From positions 2,294,001-2,358,000 of the forward strand of contig OY770021.1 of the NCBI GenBank assembly GCA_963669315.1: a stretch of 64,000 nt of DNA, given 5' to 3'. Origin of the DNA: SZUA-547 sp963669315 (lineage in GTDB: Bacteria; Pseudomonadota; Alphaproteobacteria; Rhodobacterales; Rhodobacteraceae). Below the pieces are notes generated by a model. That model was not told the origin of the DNA. It saw only the letters and a program-made list of their open reading frames with translations, and did not search any database. Both the position numbers and the translations under genes were made by a program. Shown here piece by piece: positions 17,160 through 25,329 of this stretch (position 1 is its first letter; every line of letters starts with the position of its first letter).

Positions 17160-17705
17160 ATGCCGCCAAATTTGAACTTCTCTGGCATGTCGTTGCTAAT
17201 TGTGGATGAAGACATACCGTCAGCCCGCCGAATGGCGACCGCGATGGCACGACGAGGGTTCAAGCCCGCTGTCGCCAGCACCATGGATGAAGGCGCAAAG
17301 ATCGCTGCATCCGATCGGCCAGCCTTCGCTTTGGTCGAGCTGCGACTACCAGATGGGAACGGCTTAGACTTGGTTAAATCTCTTTGCGCGGCGCGTCCCA
17401 ATTGCAGAGTGGTTGTTCTAACAAGCTTTGGCTCAGTCGAAAGCGCCGTTACCGCCGTGAAACTAGGGGCGACGGATTATCTGGTTAAGCCTTCAAGTGA
17501 AAACGTGGTGCTAGCCGCACTCCTTCCGCCCGAAGCGATCAAACCGGATCTTTGTAAAAATGTCATGTCGGTGGATCGAGTCCGGTGGGAGCACATACAG
17601 CGTGTCCTTGAACTCTGCGACCATAATAAGAGCCAGGCCGCCCGCGATCTAAACCTGCATCGCCGAACATTGCAGCGAATACTCTTGAGGCAAATGCCGG
17701 TTTGA
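17160..17705 (+). CDS. RegA/ActR/PrrA-type response regulator lacking the phospho-acceptor Asp
   Basis: A 181-residue protein with a receiver domain (11-125) and a Fis-type HTH (MSVDRVRWEHIQRVLELC ... RDLNLHRRTLQRIL). This is the layout of RegA, the redox regulator of alphaproteobacteria. The acidic pocket (Asp16, Glu17, Asp18), Thr88 and Lys110 are kept. The phosphorylated Asp is replaced by Glu60 (codon GAG, in ALVELRLPDGNG). Such a change prevents phosphorylation and may mimic it. GGAGG lies before the ATG. No RegB/PrrB kinase is nearby, so this is probably an orphan paralogue rather than the main RegA. Confidence 0.85.
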   Translation: MPPNLNFSGMSLLIVDEDIPSARRMATAMARRGFKPAVASTMDEGAKIAASDRPAFALVELRLPDGNGLDLVKSLCAARPNCRVVVLTSFGSVESAVTAVKLGATDYLVKPSSENVVLAALLPPEAIKPDLCKNVMSVDRVRWEHIQRVLELCDHNKSQAARDLNLHRRTLQRILLRQMPV

Positions 17706-17863
17706 GAGGAGTCATTGGCCAAATTGGCTTTGCTAGAGAACTGACATGATGATCATCACTAGGCATTGCCAAAGGAATCTGGCATGCGGCAGGGAGGAGA
17801 CCAGTCTTATGTCCGTTCTTGGCGCATAGCGACCGATCGTAAGTCAGACCAATAGGTCAGTTT

Positions 17864-17916
17864 TGGGCTCGAAGCAGCCATGCGTTGCATGCGGTAATCG
17901 CGGCGGCTTTGGGTCA
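17864..17916. repeat. 53-bp intergenic repeat, copy 2
   Basis: Second copy of the repeat at 9801-9853 (48 of 53 identical), in the gene-free stretch after the RegA-like gene. Confidence 0.6.
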
Positions 17917-18012
17917 TCTCCCGTCATCCGACCAATTCACTCAGATGACCTCTTCCATCTGCATTGCGGCCGTCTACCGTTTCCATTCTCTACGCGGAGA
18001 TCAGCCGCACCC

Positions 18013-18040
18013 AAACTGTAGCAACTGTAGCAGGGGTGGG
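18013..18040. repeat. ACTGTAGCA-type repeat, copy 1
   Basis: Two tandem ACTGTAGCA units followed by GGGGTGGG. Related blocks occur at 18597-18632 and 19361-19388. All lie between small orphan genes. Confidence 0.5.
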
Positions 18041-18172
18041 TGTCGCGCCCGCTAATCCAAGGACTCGTCCTCCCCTTAGAACCGCCATTCGCCGCCCAGG
18101 GCTGGCAGGTTTCCAGGCTCACTACGTCGAATACAGGCTGCGCTCCCTACCGCAAGCCGTGCAAGTTCGCGA

Positions 18173-18406
18173 TCATGCGGTCCGCTTCAACTCTATTTTT
18201 TCGGCGATCTTGTGCGCCAAGTCGGCCTCGGGTCCGCAGCAGACTACCGCGGCGCTTTTGCAGCCCTTTACCGCTTCGCCTATCGCTTCCAACAGAGCCC
18301 TTTCGACGATTTTCGAAACCTTGGCCTGCTCGTCTTCTGTCAAAGAAGAGGAAATCGCGTCACTGATCTCTTGGGCAGCCTGTTTCGACGCATTCGCAAC
18401 TGACAT
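18173..18406 (-). CDS. Small hypothetical protein
   Basis: A 77-residue, largely helical protein beginning MSVANASKQAAQEISDAISS, with a central AAVVCCGPEAD patch. AAAGGAGA precedes the ATG at good spacing, which supports translation. I do not recognise the family. No partner gene is evident. Confidence 0.6.
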   Translation of the reverse strand: MSVANASKQAAQEISDAISSSLTEDEQAKVSKIVERALLEAIGEAVKGCKSAAVVCCGPEADLAHKIAEKIELKRTA

Positions 18407-18596
18407 CTGTGTCTCCTTTCAACCGGCATTTTTCAACCGGCATTCCCCAGTTGGCCCTTAAGTGGCAAAGGCTAATCTGGCCGAGTGAAGTTTCCTAGGC
18501 GGCTTCTCAGGGCTTACAAATTAGTCCATTCGCTCGGCTCCGTTTATTCAGCGCGCCTGAAGTCGTCCATCCGAGCCGCCGCTGTTCGTCGCGCTG

Positions 18597-18632
18597 AACT
18601 GTAGCAACTATAGCAACTGTAGCAGGGGTGGG
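18597..18632. repeat. ACTGTAGCA-type repeat, copy 2
   Basis: Three tandem units (one reading ACTATAGCA) followed by GGGGTGGG. It lies next to the gene remnant at 18642. Confidence 0.5.
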
Positions 18633-18641
18633 CGGCTGAAT

Positions 18642-18722
18642 TCAGTCCTCGTCGTCGTAATACCCCTCTTCAAAGCGCCTCTCCGCCTCCCACGTGAAAT
18701 CCAGCAGGAATTCCAGAATTTC
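18642..18722 (-). pseudogene. Remnant of a paralogue of the acidic gene at 20387
   Basis: Read on the minus strand this encodes EILEFLLDFTWEAERRF then EEGYYDDED and a stop. It closely matches the C-terminus of the small acidic protein encoded at 20387-20668 (EILEFLQDFAWEAAQRF ... DGYYDEEEDDG). Upstream the frame stays open to about 18830 but diverges in sequence and has no ATG before an in-frame stop. I read it as a 3' gene fragment left by duplication or rearrangement. Confidence 0.6.
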
Positions 18723-18793
18723 GAAAATCGATTTAGAGAGAAGTTCACAGACAGTCGCTTTGTCCGCCTTTCTGACAATAGTTATTGTTGGGT

Positions 18794-19198
18794 CTACGAT
18801 GTTAGGCCAATTTCCGTCAGATAGCGCCAGATTAGCTTTTCACCATCCCGTTCAAACAGAACGGTGGAAAGACGCCGGTTTTCCGGCGCTGATGAGCGGG
18901 CTCCGGTTTGATATTCGACATATTGGAACAGAAGCAGCCCGGGCCACGTCCCAAGTAATCGTGGTACTTCGATAGTGATTTGAAAGTCTGGGTTGCTTCC
19001 TCGCCCTTGTCTGATTGCGTCGACAATGCTTGCACGTGTCAATGTCACTCCGGCTGGCTGCACGTTTTCAAATTCTGGATGCAAAACATCGGCGAAACTG
19101 CGATCGATTTCTACTTCAGAAGGCTCACCGCGGAACCATGATGCCAAAAAGTCATGAAGCCGAACAACCTCATCATGTGCCGAGCTGAAATCATTCAT
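18794..19198 (-). CDS. SnoaL/NTF2-like protein
   Basis: A 134-residue protein with the cone-fold pattern of the SnoaL/DUF4440 group: an N-terminal helix (VVRLHDFLASWF), FADVLHPEFENVQPAG, a small helical insert and C-terminal strands ending with DGEKLIWRYLTEIGL. Members act as small-molecule enzymes or binding proteins, so no specific role can be given. An 18-bp perfect palindrome lies 48 bp upstream of the start and may control the gene. Confidence 0.6.
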   Translation of the reverse strand: MNDFSSAHDEVVRLHDFLASWFRGEPSEVEIDRSFADVLHPEFENVQPAGVTLTRASIVDAIRQGRGSNPDFQITIEVPRLLGTWPGLLLFQYVEYQTGARSSAPENRRLSTVLFERDGEKLIWRYLTEIGLTS

Positions 19199-19246
19199 GA
19201 TGCACTATCCCTCGTGTCTTATCTTAGCTAACGTCGGCATTTAATA

Positions 19247-19264
19247 CTCAACGCTAGCGTTGAG
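19247..19264. promoter_or_regulatory. 18-bp perfect palindrome upstream of the SnoaL-like gene
   Basis: CTCAACGCTAGCGTTGAG is a perfect palindrome of the size bound by dimeric repressors. It precedes the minus-strand SnoaL-like gene. No candidate regulator is adjacent. Confidence 0.5.
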
Positions 19265-19360
19265 CCTATATCGCAAAAAGCTGCGCCTATATCCGTGTGT
19301 TCTGTGGCGGTGCTGGCCTAAAGTTGAGATAGAAGCGGGGACTTCGACCCGGTGTAGCCC

Positions 19361-19388
19361 AAACTTTAGCAACTGTAGCAGCGGTGGG
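19361..19388. repeat. ACTGTAGCA-type repeat, copy 3
   Basis: Degenerate copy (ACTTTAGCA, then ACTGTAGCA and GCGGTGGG) in the gene-free stretch before the DUF1326 gene. A weaker relative is seen near 20351-20368. Confidence 0.4.
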
Positions 19389-19620
19389 CGACGACGCCGG
19401 AGCAATTACTGCGCTTTCAGTGTCGCCACAGTCTACCGCCTCCACCCATTGGTAAGCCACGCGCCGACGCTCAATCCAACTGATAAGCCGAATTCCTGTG
19501 TTCGAAAGCGGTCAAATCGGCCCGTCATTGCAAACAGAATGCTTTTAGAGCCGCTGTTGGTATGGTCGTATTGGCGAAAGGCAAGCCGAGGGCGGAGTAT
19601 CGGTTGAAGGAATGCCCATC

Positions 19621-20256
19621 ATGACTGCTTGGAGAATTCAGGGCCGGGAACTGGCCAACTGTAATTGCAGCTATGGTTGCCCCTGTCAGTTCGGTGCGTT
19701 GCCGACATTTGGCAATTGCGATGAGTCATTTGGCCTGGAAGTCGATACTGGCTATCACGGCGACACCAAGCTCGACGGACTTCGCGCCGCCGGTCTGTTT
19801 AGGTTTCCCAAGGCGATCCACGACGGCAACGGTGAAGGCCAACTCATTATCGACGAACGCGCGGACGCCAACCAGCGTGCTGCCCTTGAGGCGATCCTGT
19901 GCGGCAGGGACACAGACGAGATGGCTACCTTGTGGTGCCTCTACGCGGCGATGGCACCGAAAAGACACGAAACGCTGTTCAAGCCAATTTCGTTGGAAAT
20001 TGACGTCGATGCGCGGCGGGGACACGTTTCTGTGCCCGGCGTTTTCGAGCTGCGGGCGGAGCCGATCCGTGACCCGGTATCCGGGGCGTCCCATAGGGCC
20101 TACATTGGCCGGCCCACCGGTCTGAAATTTGACATAGCCGAGATCGGCAGCGGCAGCACAGTGACGAGCGGCGTGATCGATCTGCCAGACAACCGCGACA
20201 GCTATGCCCAGTTCGCCACGCTGAATACCTCCAGCAAAGGGGTCGTACGCGCCTAG
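19621..20256 (+). CDS. DUF1326 protein
   Basis: A 211-residue protein with the DUF1326 hallmark near its N-terminus: WRIQGRELANCNCSYGCPCQ, a cluster of Cys residues that may bind metal. The ATG at 19621 is used because AAGGA lies 9 bases upstream; the ATG at 19612 would sit directly against it. DUF1326 genes often stand beside a DUF2182 membrane protein gene, but none is present here. The function is unknown. The product is probably cytoplasmic, as no signal peptide is seen. Confidence 0.8.
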   Translation: MTAWRIQGRELANCNCSYGCPCQFGALPTFGNCDESFGLEVDTGYHGDTKLDGLRAAGLFRFPKAIHDGNGEGQLIIDERADANQRAALEAILCGRDTDEMATLWCLYAAMAPKRHETLFKPISLEIDVDARRGHVSVPGVFELRAEPIRDPVSGASHRAYIGRPTGLKFDIAEIGSGSTVTSGVIDLPDNRDSYAQFATLNTSSKGVVRA

Positions 20257-20386
20257 AGACAAGGTGCGACTGATCCAATTCAACATTATATGACAACGCA
20301 GACCGAGAGCGTCCGCCCACTTAGATTGCTTCTTCTTGGCCGTATCCGCGTTATAGCGACAGTAGCAAGGGAACGGTCTGCGAATT

Positions 20387-20668
20387 TCAGCCATCGTCTT
20401 CCTCTTCGTCGTAATACCCGTCCTCAAAGCGCTGCGCAGCCTCCCACGCGAAATCCTGCAGGAACTCCAGAATCTCCGGATTCAGCAGCATGTAATCAAA
20501 CTCGCTGCAGTCGATCATGATCTCTCCGTCTGGCCCGTAATCCATAACCATGAACGGATCGAATTCCAGGTCGAGGAACGTGGCGGCGACATCCAGCGTC
20601 TCCGGAGGCTCGGGTGGCGTTGGCGGGCCTGGGCCGTCGAACGGGCCTTTGATCACATTGTCCGTCAT
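20387..20668 (-). CDS. Small acidic hypothetical protein
   Basis: A 93-residue protein starting MTDNVIKGPFDGPGPPTPP, with a Pro-rich N-terminus, a middle of hydrophobic and acidic residues (LEFDPFMVMDYGPDGEIMI) and an acidic tail (YYDEEEDDG). It lies just outside the island's left attachment repeat. A truncated paralogue exists at 18642. A TTG-started extension to 20713 is possible but less likely. I do not recognise the family. Confidence 0.6.
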   Translation of the reverse strand: MTDNVIKGPFDGPGPPTPPEPPETLDVAATFLDLEFDPFMVMDYGPDGEIMIDCSEFDYMLLNPEILEFLQDFAWEAAQRFEDGYYDEEEDDG

Positions 20669-20748
20669 GGGAGGCGCGAAATCACGCTGGGTGGACCCCC
20701 AGTGGACCCCCAAAGTAAGAAGTTCGCGTCTCGGCTTGCCAGATTTCC

Positions 20749-20815
20749 GCTAAGTCTTTGAAAAGATGGTGAGCCGTGCAGGATTCGAACCTGCGACCCG
20801 CTGATTAAAAGTCAG
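20749..20815. repeat. Island end: direct repeat with tRNA-Lys 3' fragment
   Basis: 67 bp match 52071-52137 with a single mismatch (T at 20757, A at 52079). From 20767 the repeat is the last 49 bases of tRNA-Lys read on the minus strand, including CCA, the T arm and the 3' half of the anticodon arm. Homology stops at GTCAG. This is the signature of site-specific integration into a tRNA gene, leaving the original 3' end at the far side of the element. Confidence 0.9.
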
Positions 20816-20938
20816 TGAACGGAGATTTCTCTCAATCTCTGTAAACTTCTCGGAATCTCTGTTATCCGTTGTTTTAAAACCACTTTTCCAATTTTCTTGT
20901 TCTTGCCGCCTCATCATGGCTTGCTAAGTTTCACTCTA

Positions 20939-20971
20939 TCTTGCTTACCTCTTGCTTACCCCCTGCTTACC
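20939..20971. repeat. Three 11-bp iterons at the left island end
   Basis: Three adjacent 11-bp units: TCTTGCTTACC, TCTTGCTTACC, CCCTGCTTACC. Two units of the same kind occur inside the right end (52021-52042). They are probably arm-type binding sites for the neighbouring integrase. A longer integrase frame would translate through them, which favours the start at 20992. Confidence 0.65.
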
Positions 20972-20991
20972 CGAATTTCGGGACTTGTCAA

Positions 20992-22155
20992 ATGGCGACA
21001 TTGAGACTGACTAAATCTATCGTTGAAAACCTGACAACTCGGGAGGGCGACCTGATTGTCTGGGACGAGGCGCTTCCCGGCTTCGGCGTGCGTGTGAAAC
21101 CTAGCGGTTTCCGGAGCTATATCCTGCAATACCGCGCCGCGGAGACCGGCGCGTCACGGCGTCTGACGATTGGCCGGCACGGTCCCCTGATGACGCTCGA
21201 CCAGGCGCGCCGACGGGCGCGCGGCGTGCTCGCGGATGCGATGCGGGGCGCGGACCCGGTGGCGGAGAAGGCGAAGGCGCGAGCGGCGCCGAACGTGACG
21301 GCGCTCTGCGGGGATTATCTGGAGCGTCACGCGATCCCGAACAAGCGACCCAAAAGCGTTCGAGAGGATCGGTCGATGATCGCGCGCCATGTTCAACCCG
21401 CGCTCGGCGCCAGGAAAGTCGCCGACGTCACCCGTCGACAGATCGAGGATCTCCACCGCGGCCTGGCGGACCGTCCCTATCTCGCCAACCGGGTGCTGGC
21501 GCTTCTCTCGAAGATGTTCAATCTCGCCGTCGCCTGGGGATGGCGGGCCGACAATCCGGTCAAGGGCGTGCCGCGGTTTCCCGAGCAGCGGCGGGAGCGC
21601 TGGCTGACCGAGGATGAACTGCAGCGGCTTTGGAGCGCTCTCGACGCGTTTCCGGAGAGGCCGGCTGCGGCTGCGGTTCGCCTCCAGCTGCTCACCGGCG
21701 CCCGGATCGGCGAAGTGCTGGGCGCGAAAAAATCCGACTTCGATCTGGAGCGGGGCGTCTGGATCAAGCCGTCTCACGAGACCAAGCAGAAGCGCACGGA
21801 GCATCTGCCCCTCAGCGCCGAAGCCCTGTCGCTTATCGAGAGCGCCGCCGCGCGCGATCGCAGGGACTCGCCGTGGCTGTTCCCGGGCCGCAAACCCGGC
21901 GAGCCGTTGAAGGACATCAAGCGCTTCTGGTCGGCGCTGCTTGAGACGGCCGAGATCGAGGATTACCGGCGGCATGACAATCGTCATACCTACGCCTCGC
22001 ATCTGGTGTCCTCGGGCCTCAGTCTTGAGATTGTCGGCCGGTTGCTCGGCCATACGTCGCCACAAACGACAAAGCGATACGCCCATCTCGCCGACGACGC
22101 GCTGAGGGAGGCCACGGAGGCGTTTGGATCGAAGCTGTCGAGGCGGCGGTCGTAA
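20992..22155 (+). CDS. int: Tyrosine integrase of the tRNA-Lys island
   Basis: A 387-residue P4-type integrase. An N-terminal DUF4102-like arm-binding domain (LTKSIVENLTTREGDLIVWDEALPGFGVRV) is followed by a SAM-like core-binding domain and the catalytic domain. The catalytic set is complete: Arg238 (TGARIGEVL), His328 and Arg331 (RHDNRHTYAS), His354 (LLGHTS) and Tyr363 (TTKRYAHL). It lies 177 bp from the left attachment repeat and reads into the island. It is the likely enzyme for recombination between the two tRNA-Lys repeats. Confidence 0.92.
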   Translation: MATLRLTKSIVENLTTREGDLIVWDEALPGFGVRVKPSGFRSYILQYRAAETGASRRLTIGRHGPLMTLDQARRRARGVLADAMRGADPVAEKAKARAAPNVTALCGDYLERHAIPNKRPKSVREDRSMIARHVQPALGARKVADVTRRQIEDLHRGLADRPYLANRVLALLSKMFNLAVAWGWRADNPVKGVPRFPEQRRERWLTEDELQRLWSALDAFPERPAAAAVRLQLLTGARIGEVLGAKKSDFDLERGVWIKPSHETKQKRTEHLPLSAEALSLIESAAARDRRDSPWLFPGRKPGEPLKDIKRFWSALLETAEIEDYRRHDNRHTYASHLVSSGLSLEIVGRLLGHTSPQTTKRYAHLADDALREATEAFGSKLSRRRS

Positions 22156-22470
22156 CGAAAAATGGATGCTGCGTGCGCCGTCTTGTTTTCACCCTCAGCA
22201 CGATGGCGCGTTCGGGCCGACGCGCCAAGCCCGCAACGAGAACATTGCGCCATTCGGCGGATTGGCGATGAATGTTCGATTGGTCACCGCGCGATTGGTC
22301 CTCGCGGCCGGTGGCGGGATCGGCTCGGGCGCGTCAATCCACCGTGACTTTCCGAGTTCGACGAAGCCGCCCGCCGACGCGCGGGTGTTTGAGGCCCTGG
22401 CCGAGGGCGTGCGTCGACGTTTTTCACGAGAGCTGAATCGCTCCCTTTGCTTGCTCCAGCGGCGCAGCCC
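22156..22470. other. Gene-free stretch after the integrase
   Basis: 315 bp between the convergent integrase and metalloprotease genes. I see no gene, terminator-type hairpin with a T tail, or repeat that I can support. Confidence 0.4.
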
Positions 22471-24597
22471 CTACGCCACCTCCGCAAGCAGGAAGTCGTC
22501 CGCGCCGATCTGGCTGAGCGTCGCGTCGGCCAATGTGACCGTCGTGTCTCCGAAGACGATGTCAACGCCGGTCGCATCTTCTGAGAATCCAAGCTCGTCA
22601 TAGGTCAGCGCCGAACCGGACAGGTCGATCAGATCGAAGCCGTCTTCAAAGTCGGCGATTACGTCAAAACCATCGGCTTCGTCGAAAACAAACTTGTCGG
22701 ACCCAGCGCCGCCGAACAGCCAGTCGGCGCCGTCGCCGCCTGTCAGCACATTGTCGAGGTCGTTGCCGATCAAGGTGTCATCGCCCGCACCGCCGATCGC
22801 CGCCTCGATCTGGGCGCCGAATGCGATGCCGATATTGCCGATCAAACCGACCGAGCTGAACGCGCCTTCGTTCAAATCCAGTGTCACGTCGCCATTGGCG
22901 CTCGCCGCCGAGAATGTGTCGAACCCACCAGCGTCCCAGATGGTGTCGATATACTTGGCGTGCTCGTCGAACGCGTAGACGTCGTCGCCGGTGGCGTGCG
23001 AGGTGTTGGCCCCATAGAGATACTGCAGTGCCGCAATATCGTAGAGCATATAGTCGACAGGATCGTAGGAGCTGTAGGGGTAGTCCGTGTAGGACATGAT
23101 GGTGAACTGGCCGTTATCCTCATTCGCCGGCAGGTACAACTCGCCGGTGCCGCCGGAGCCCGCGTCGTAGTCTCCCGGATGCTGCAGGCCCATGGCGTGG
23201 CCGATCTCGTGCGCCAAAGCCGAGCGGGCCCAATCCGCGCCGCCATCCTCGCTGGTGGTCGGATACTGGTCGTAGCGCGTGTTCATCCACACGTCGCCGG
23301 AATAGGATCCGCCACCCGCATAGTAGGCGTAAGCGCCGATGCCGCTGTCCATATAATAGGCGCCGAAAGTGATGTCGGCCTCTTCGGCCGTTCCGACCTC
23401 GACAAAGATTACATTGGAAAATTCCGCGATCTCGGCCAGCAACTGATATGTGACCGTCACTTGCGCGGCGGTGAAGGCCTCGAACGCGACCGGGTCATTC
23501 GTGTAGTTGGTGTAGTGCATGTTCGCCGAATCGTAGTAGCTGGCGAAATCATCGAGGAAGGTGAAGGTCACCACCACGCTCATCCCAACGTCATCGCCGT
23601 AGTTCCAGCGGTAATACTCCTCGCCATTCGAGGACTGCGGCACCAGGGCGGACACGTAGTACGGCTTTTCCTGGACGCTCTCATCCACATTCGTGAGTTG
23701 GATGGTAAACTGTTCGGTGTAGGTCGCGCCGCCCGAGTCTGTAACTTGTACTGTTATGGAGTGCGATGCAGCGGTTTCGTAATCCAGAAGGCTTCCATCA
23801 GCCACAACCAGATGATCGCCATTGATCGCAAAACGCCCGCCCGCATCATCCAGCAAGCTGTAAGTCGCCGAGTCGCCTGCGTCTGGGTCGCTGCTGTCGA
23901 GCGCGCCGACCACGGCGCCGTCCGCCGCGTTCTCGACCACCTCGATCGAGTCGAGCGCGATGCCCGTCGGAGCCTGGTTCTGGCCCTCTGCGAGGTCGTT
24001 GATGGTGACGTGCAGCGTATCGACATAGGTGTTGCCGTATTTGTCGGTGACTTCGACCGTGATCTCATGAAACTTGTCAGTTTCAAAGTCGAGCGTTGCC
24101 CCATTCGCTACAACGAGCATATCGCCATCCAGTTCGAACCGGCCGCCGGCGCTGTCGATCAGTTTGTAGATGAAGGTCTCGTTCTTATCGGCGTCGGTCG
24201 CGGACAACTGTCCGACAGCCGCGCCACCGGGGCTGTTCTCATCGATATACGAACTGGAAAGCTTGATATCTGTGGGCGCCTTTCCGGTCTTGCCCTTGCC
24301 GCCGCCACCTCCGGGTTCGCCGCCATTTCCGCCGCCTTTGCCTTCGGGTTTGGCGCTGACCGGCTCGTCGAGCACATATGGATGCGGCGCGAAGACCGGA
24401 CCTTCCGTGTCGTCGTCGTCGTCGTCATGGCCGTGATCATGTGCATGATCATCGTCATGCTCACCCTCGTCGCCATGCTCAGTATGGTGGTGGGATTGCT
24501 TGCCGGGAAACTCTTCATCGCGGGGGAATAGCGCCCCAAAATCGATTCCAGACAGAACTTCGTCCACAAAGGACTGCACATCAAACGGGGAACTCAT
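22471..24597 (-). CDS. Cadherin-like/serralysin-type metalloprotease with RTX repeats
   Basis: A 708-residue secreted protease. Order of parts: a short helical N-terminus without a signal peptide; a His/Asp-rich stretch (about 36-63); a Gly-rich linker; two cadherin-like domains (about 107-305); an M10-type catalytic domain with the zinc motif HEIGHAMGLQHP (463-474) and Met-turn Met501 (IMSYTD); then RTX calcium-binding repeats (GGAGDDTLIGND, GGDGADWLFGGAGSDKF) and a hydrophobic end. RTX repeats and the missing signal peptide indicate type I secretion. No transporter is adjacent. CCGGAG precedes the ATG at 24597. It diverges from the giant adhesin gene. Confidence 0.9.
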   Translation of the reverse strand: MSSPFDVQSFVDEVLSGIDFGALFPRDEEFPGKQSHHHTEHGDEGEHDDDHAHDHGHDDDDDDTEGPVFAPHPYVLDEPVSAKPEGKGGGNGGEPGGGGGKGKTGKAPTDIKLSSSYIDENSPGGAAVGQLSATDADKNETFIYKLIDSAGGRFELDGDMLVVANGATLDFETDKFHEITVEVTDKYGNTYVDTLHVTINDLAEGQNQAPTGIALDSIEVVENAADGAVVGALDSSDPDAGDSATYSLLDDAGGRFAINGDHLVVADGSLLDYETAASHSITVQVTDSGGATYTEQFTIQLTNVDESVQEKPYYVSALVPQSSNGEEYYRWNYGDDVGMSVVVTFTFLDDFASYYDSANMHYTNYTNDPVAFEAFTAAQVTVTYQLLAEIAEFSNVIFVEVGTAEEADITFGAYYMDSGIGAYAYYAGGGSYSGDVWMNTRYDQYPTTSEDGGADWARSALAHEIGHAMGLQHPGDYDAGSGGTGELYLPANEDNGQFTIMSYTDYPYSSYDPVDYMLYDIAALQYLYGANTSHATGDDVYAFDEHAKYIDTIWDAGGFDTFSAASANGDVTLDLNEGAFSSVGLIGNIGIAFGAQIEAAIGGAGDDTLIGNDLDNVLTGGDGADWLFGGAGSDKFVFDEADGFDVIADFEDGFDLIDLSGSALTYDELGFSEDATGVDIVFGDTTVTLADATLSQIGADDFLLAEVA

Positions 24598-25329
24598 TAC
24601 CCAACTCCGGATCACGCATTACGCCACACGTCACACCGGTCGAAGAGCCCCCTGATCGACCACGCGCGAGTCAGCGCCTGTTTCTGATTCGCTTCAAGCC
24701 CTGATTCTCGTTTGAAAAGAGTCCAAAATGAGTCGAGTTGCCAAAATGAGACTCAGTCGAAAGCTCTAATCGGGGCGCCATACTAAGAGGCGGCCGATGA
24801 AAATCTAATGATTTGAAACGCTTATCGCGTCAGGCGCGATCGCACTGGCGCATCGAATACACCGGCAAGAAACTTCAGAAAAGTTGTCACGTGAGCTGCG
24901 ACGGATTCCAATTCGCACGAAATTCGGCGCCTTGGCGCAATTGTGTCAATAATATATTGCAATTGGGGCAAACGGGGCGCAACACTATGGTTGTTGGGGC
25001 GCAATCCTAGTATCCTTTATTAAACTAAGCCTTCTAAAACTCGAAGGCTGAGACCTATCGCAACAAAATTGGTGGCATTCTTCCAGTATTGCGTGCGTAT
25101 TATAAAACTCACCGTTTTACTTTGATCGAGTCGTTCTGAGAGCCGAGTCCATTCTGGATGGTCGCGATGACGTTTCGATTCGTATCCGAGCCAACGCCGC
25201 CTCCCGGATCCCCGGGGGTCGATGTCTTACTGCATCCAGAACAGCGGAATTTTATGCGGCCTGACCGGCCGAGCGCGGTGCCTGTCTGAGGCGCGCGATG
25301 CGCCCGGCGTGGCGCGTTAGGGGGAAGAA
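24598..25329. promoter_or_regulatory. Divergent control region of protease and giant adhesin genes
   Basis: 732 bp with no gene and lower GC than its surroundings. It holds two direct CCAAAATGAG repeats (24723 and 24741, 18 bp apart), the perfect palindrome CAATAATATATTG (24947-24959) and three GGCGCAA heptamers (24934, 24976, 24998). These may be regulator sites; no cognate regulator is identified. Confidence 0.4.

Noticed and set aside
20767..20815. A second tRNA-Lys gene
   Set aside because: Only the 3' part is present; the D arm and 5' acceptor strand are missing, so it is an attachment-site remnant.
22960..24531. A 523-codon frame opposite the metalloprotease gene
   Set aside because: The minus-strand product has clear protease, cadherin and RTX motifs; the opposite frame has none.
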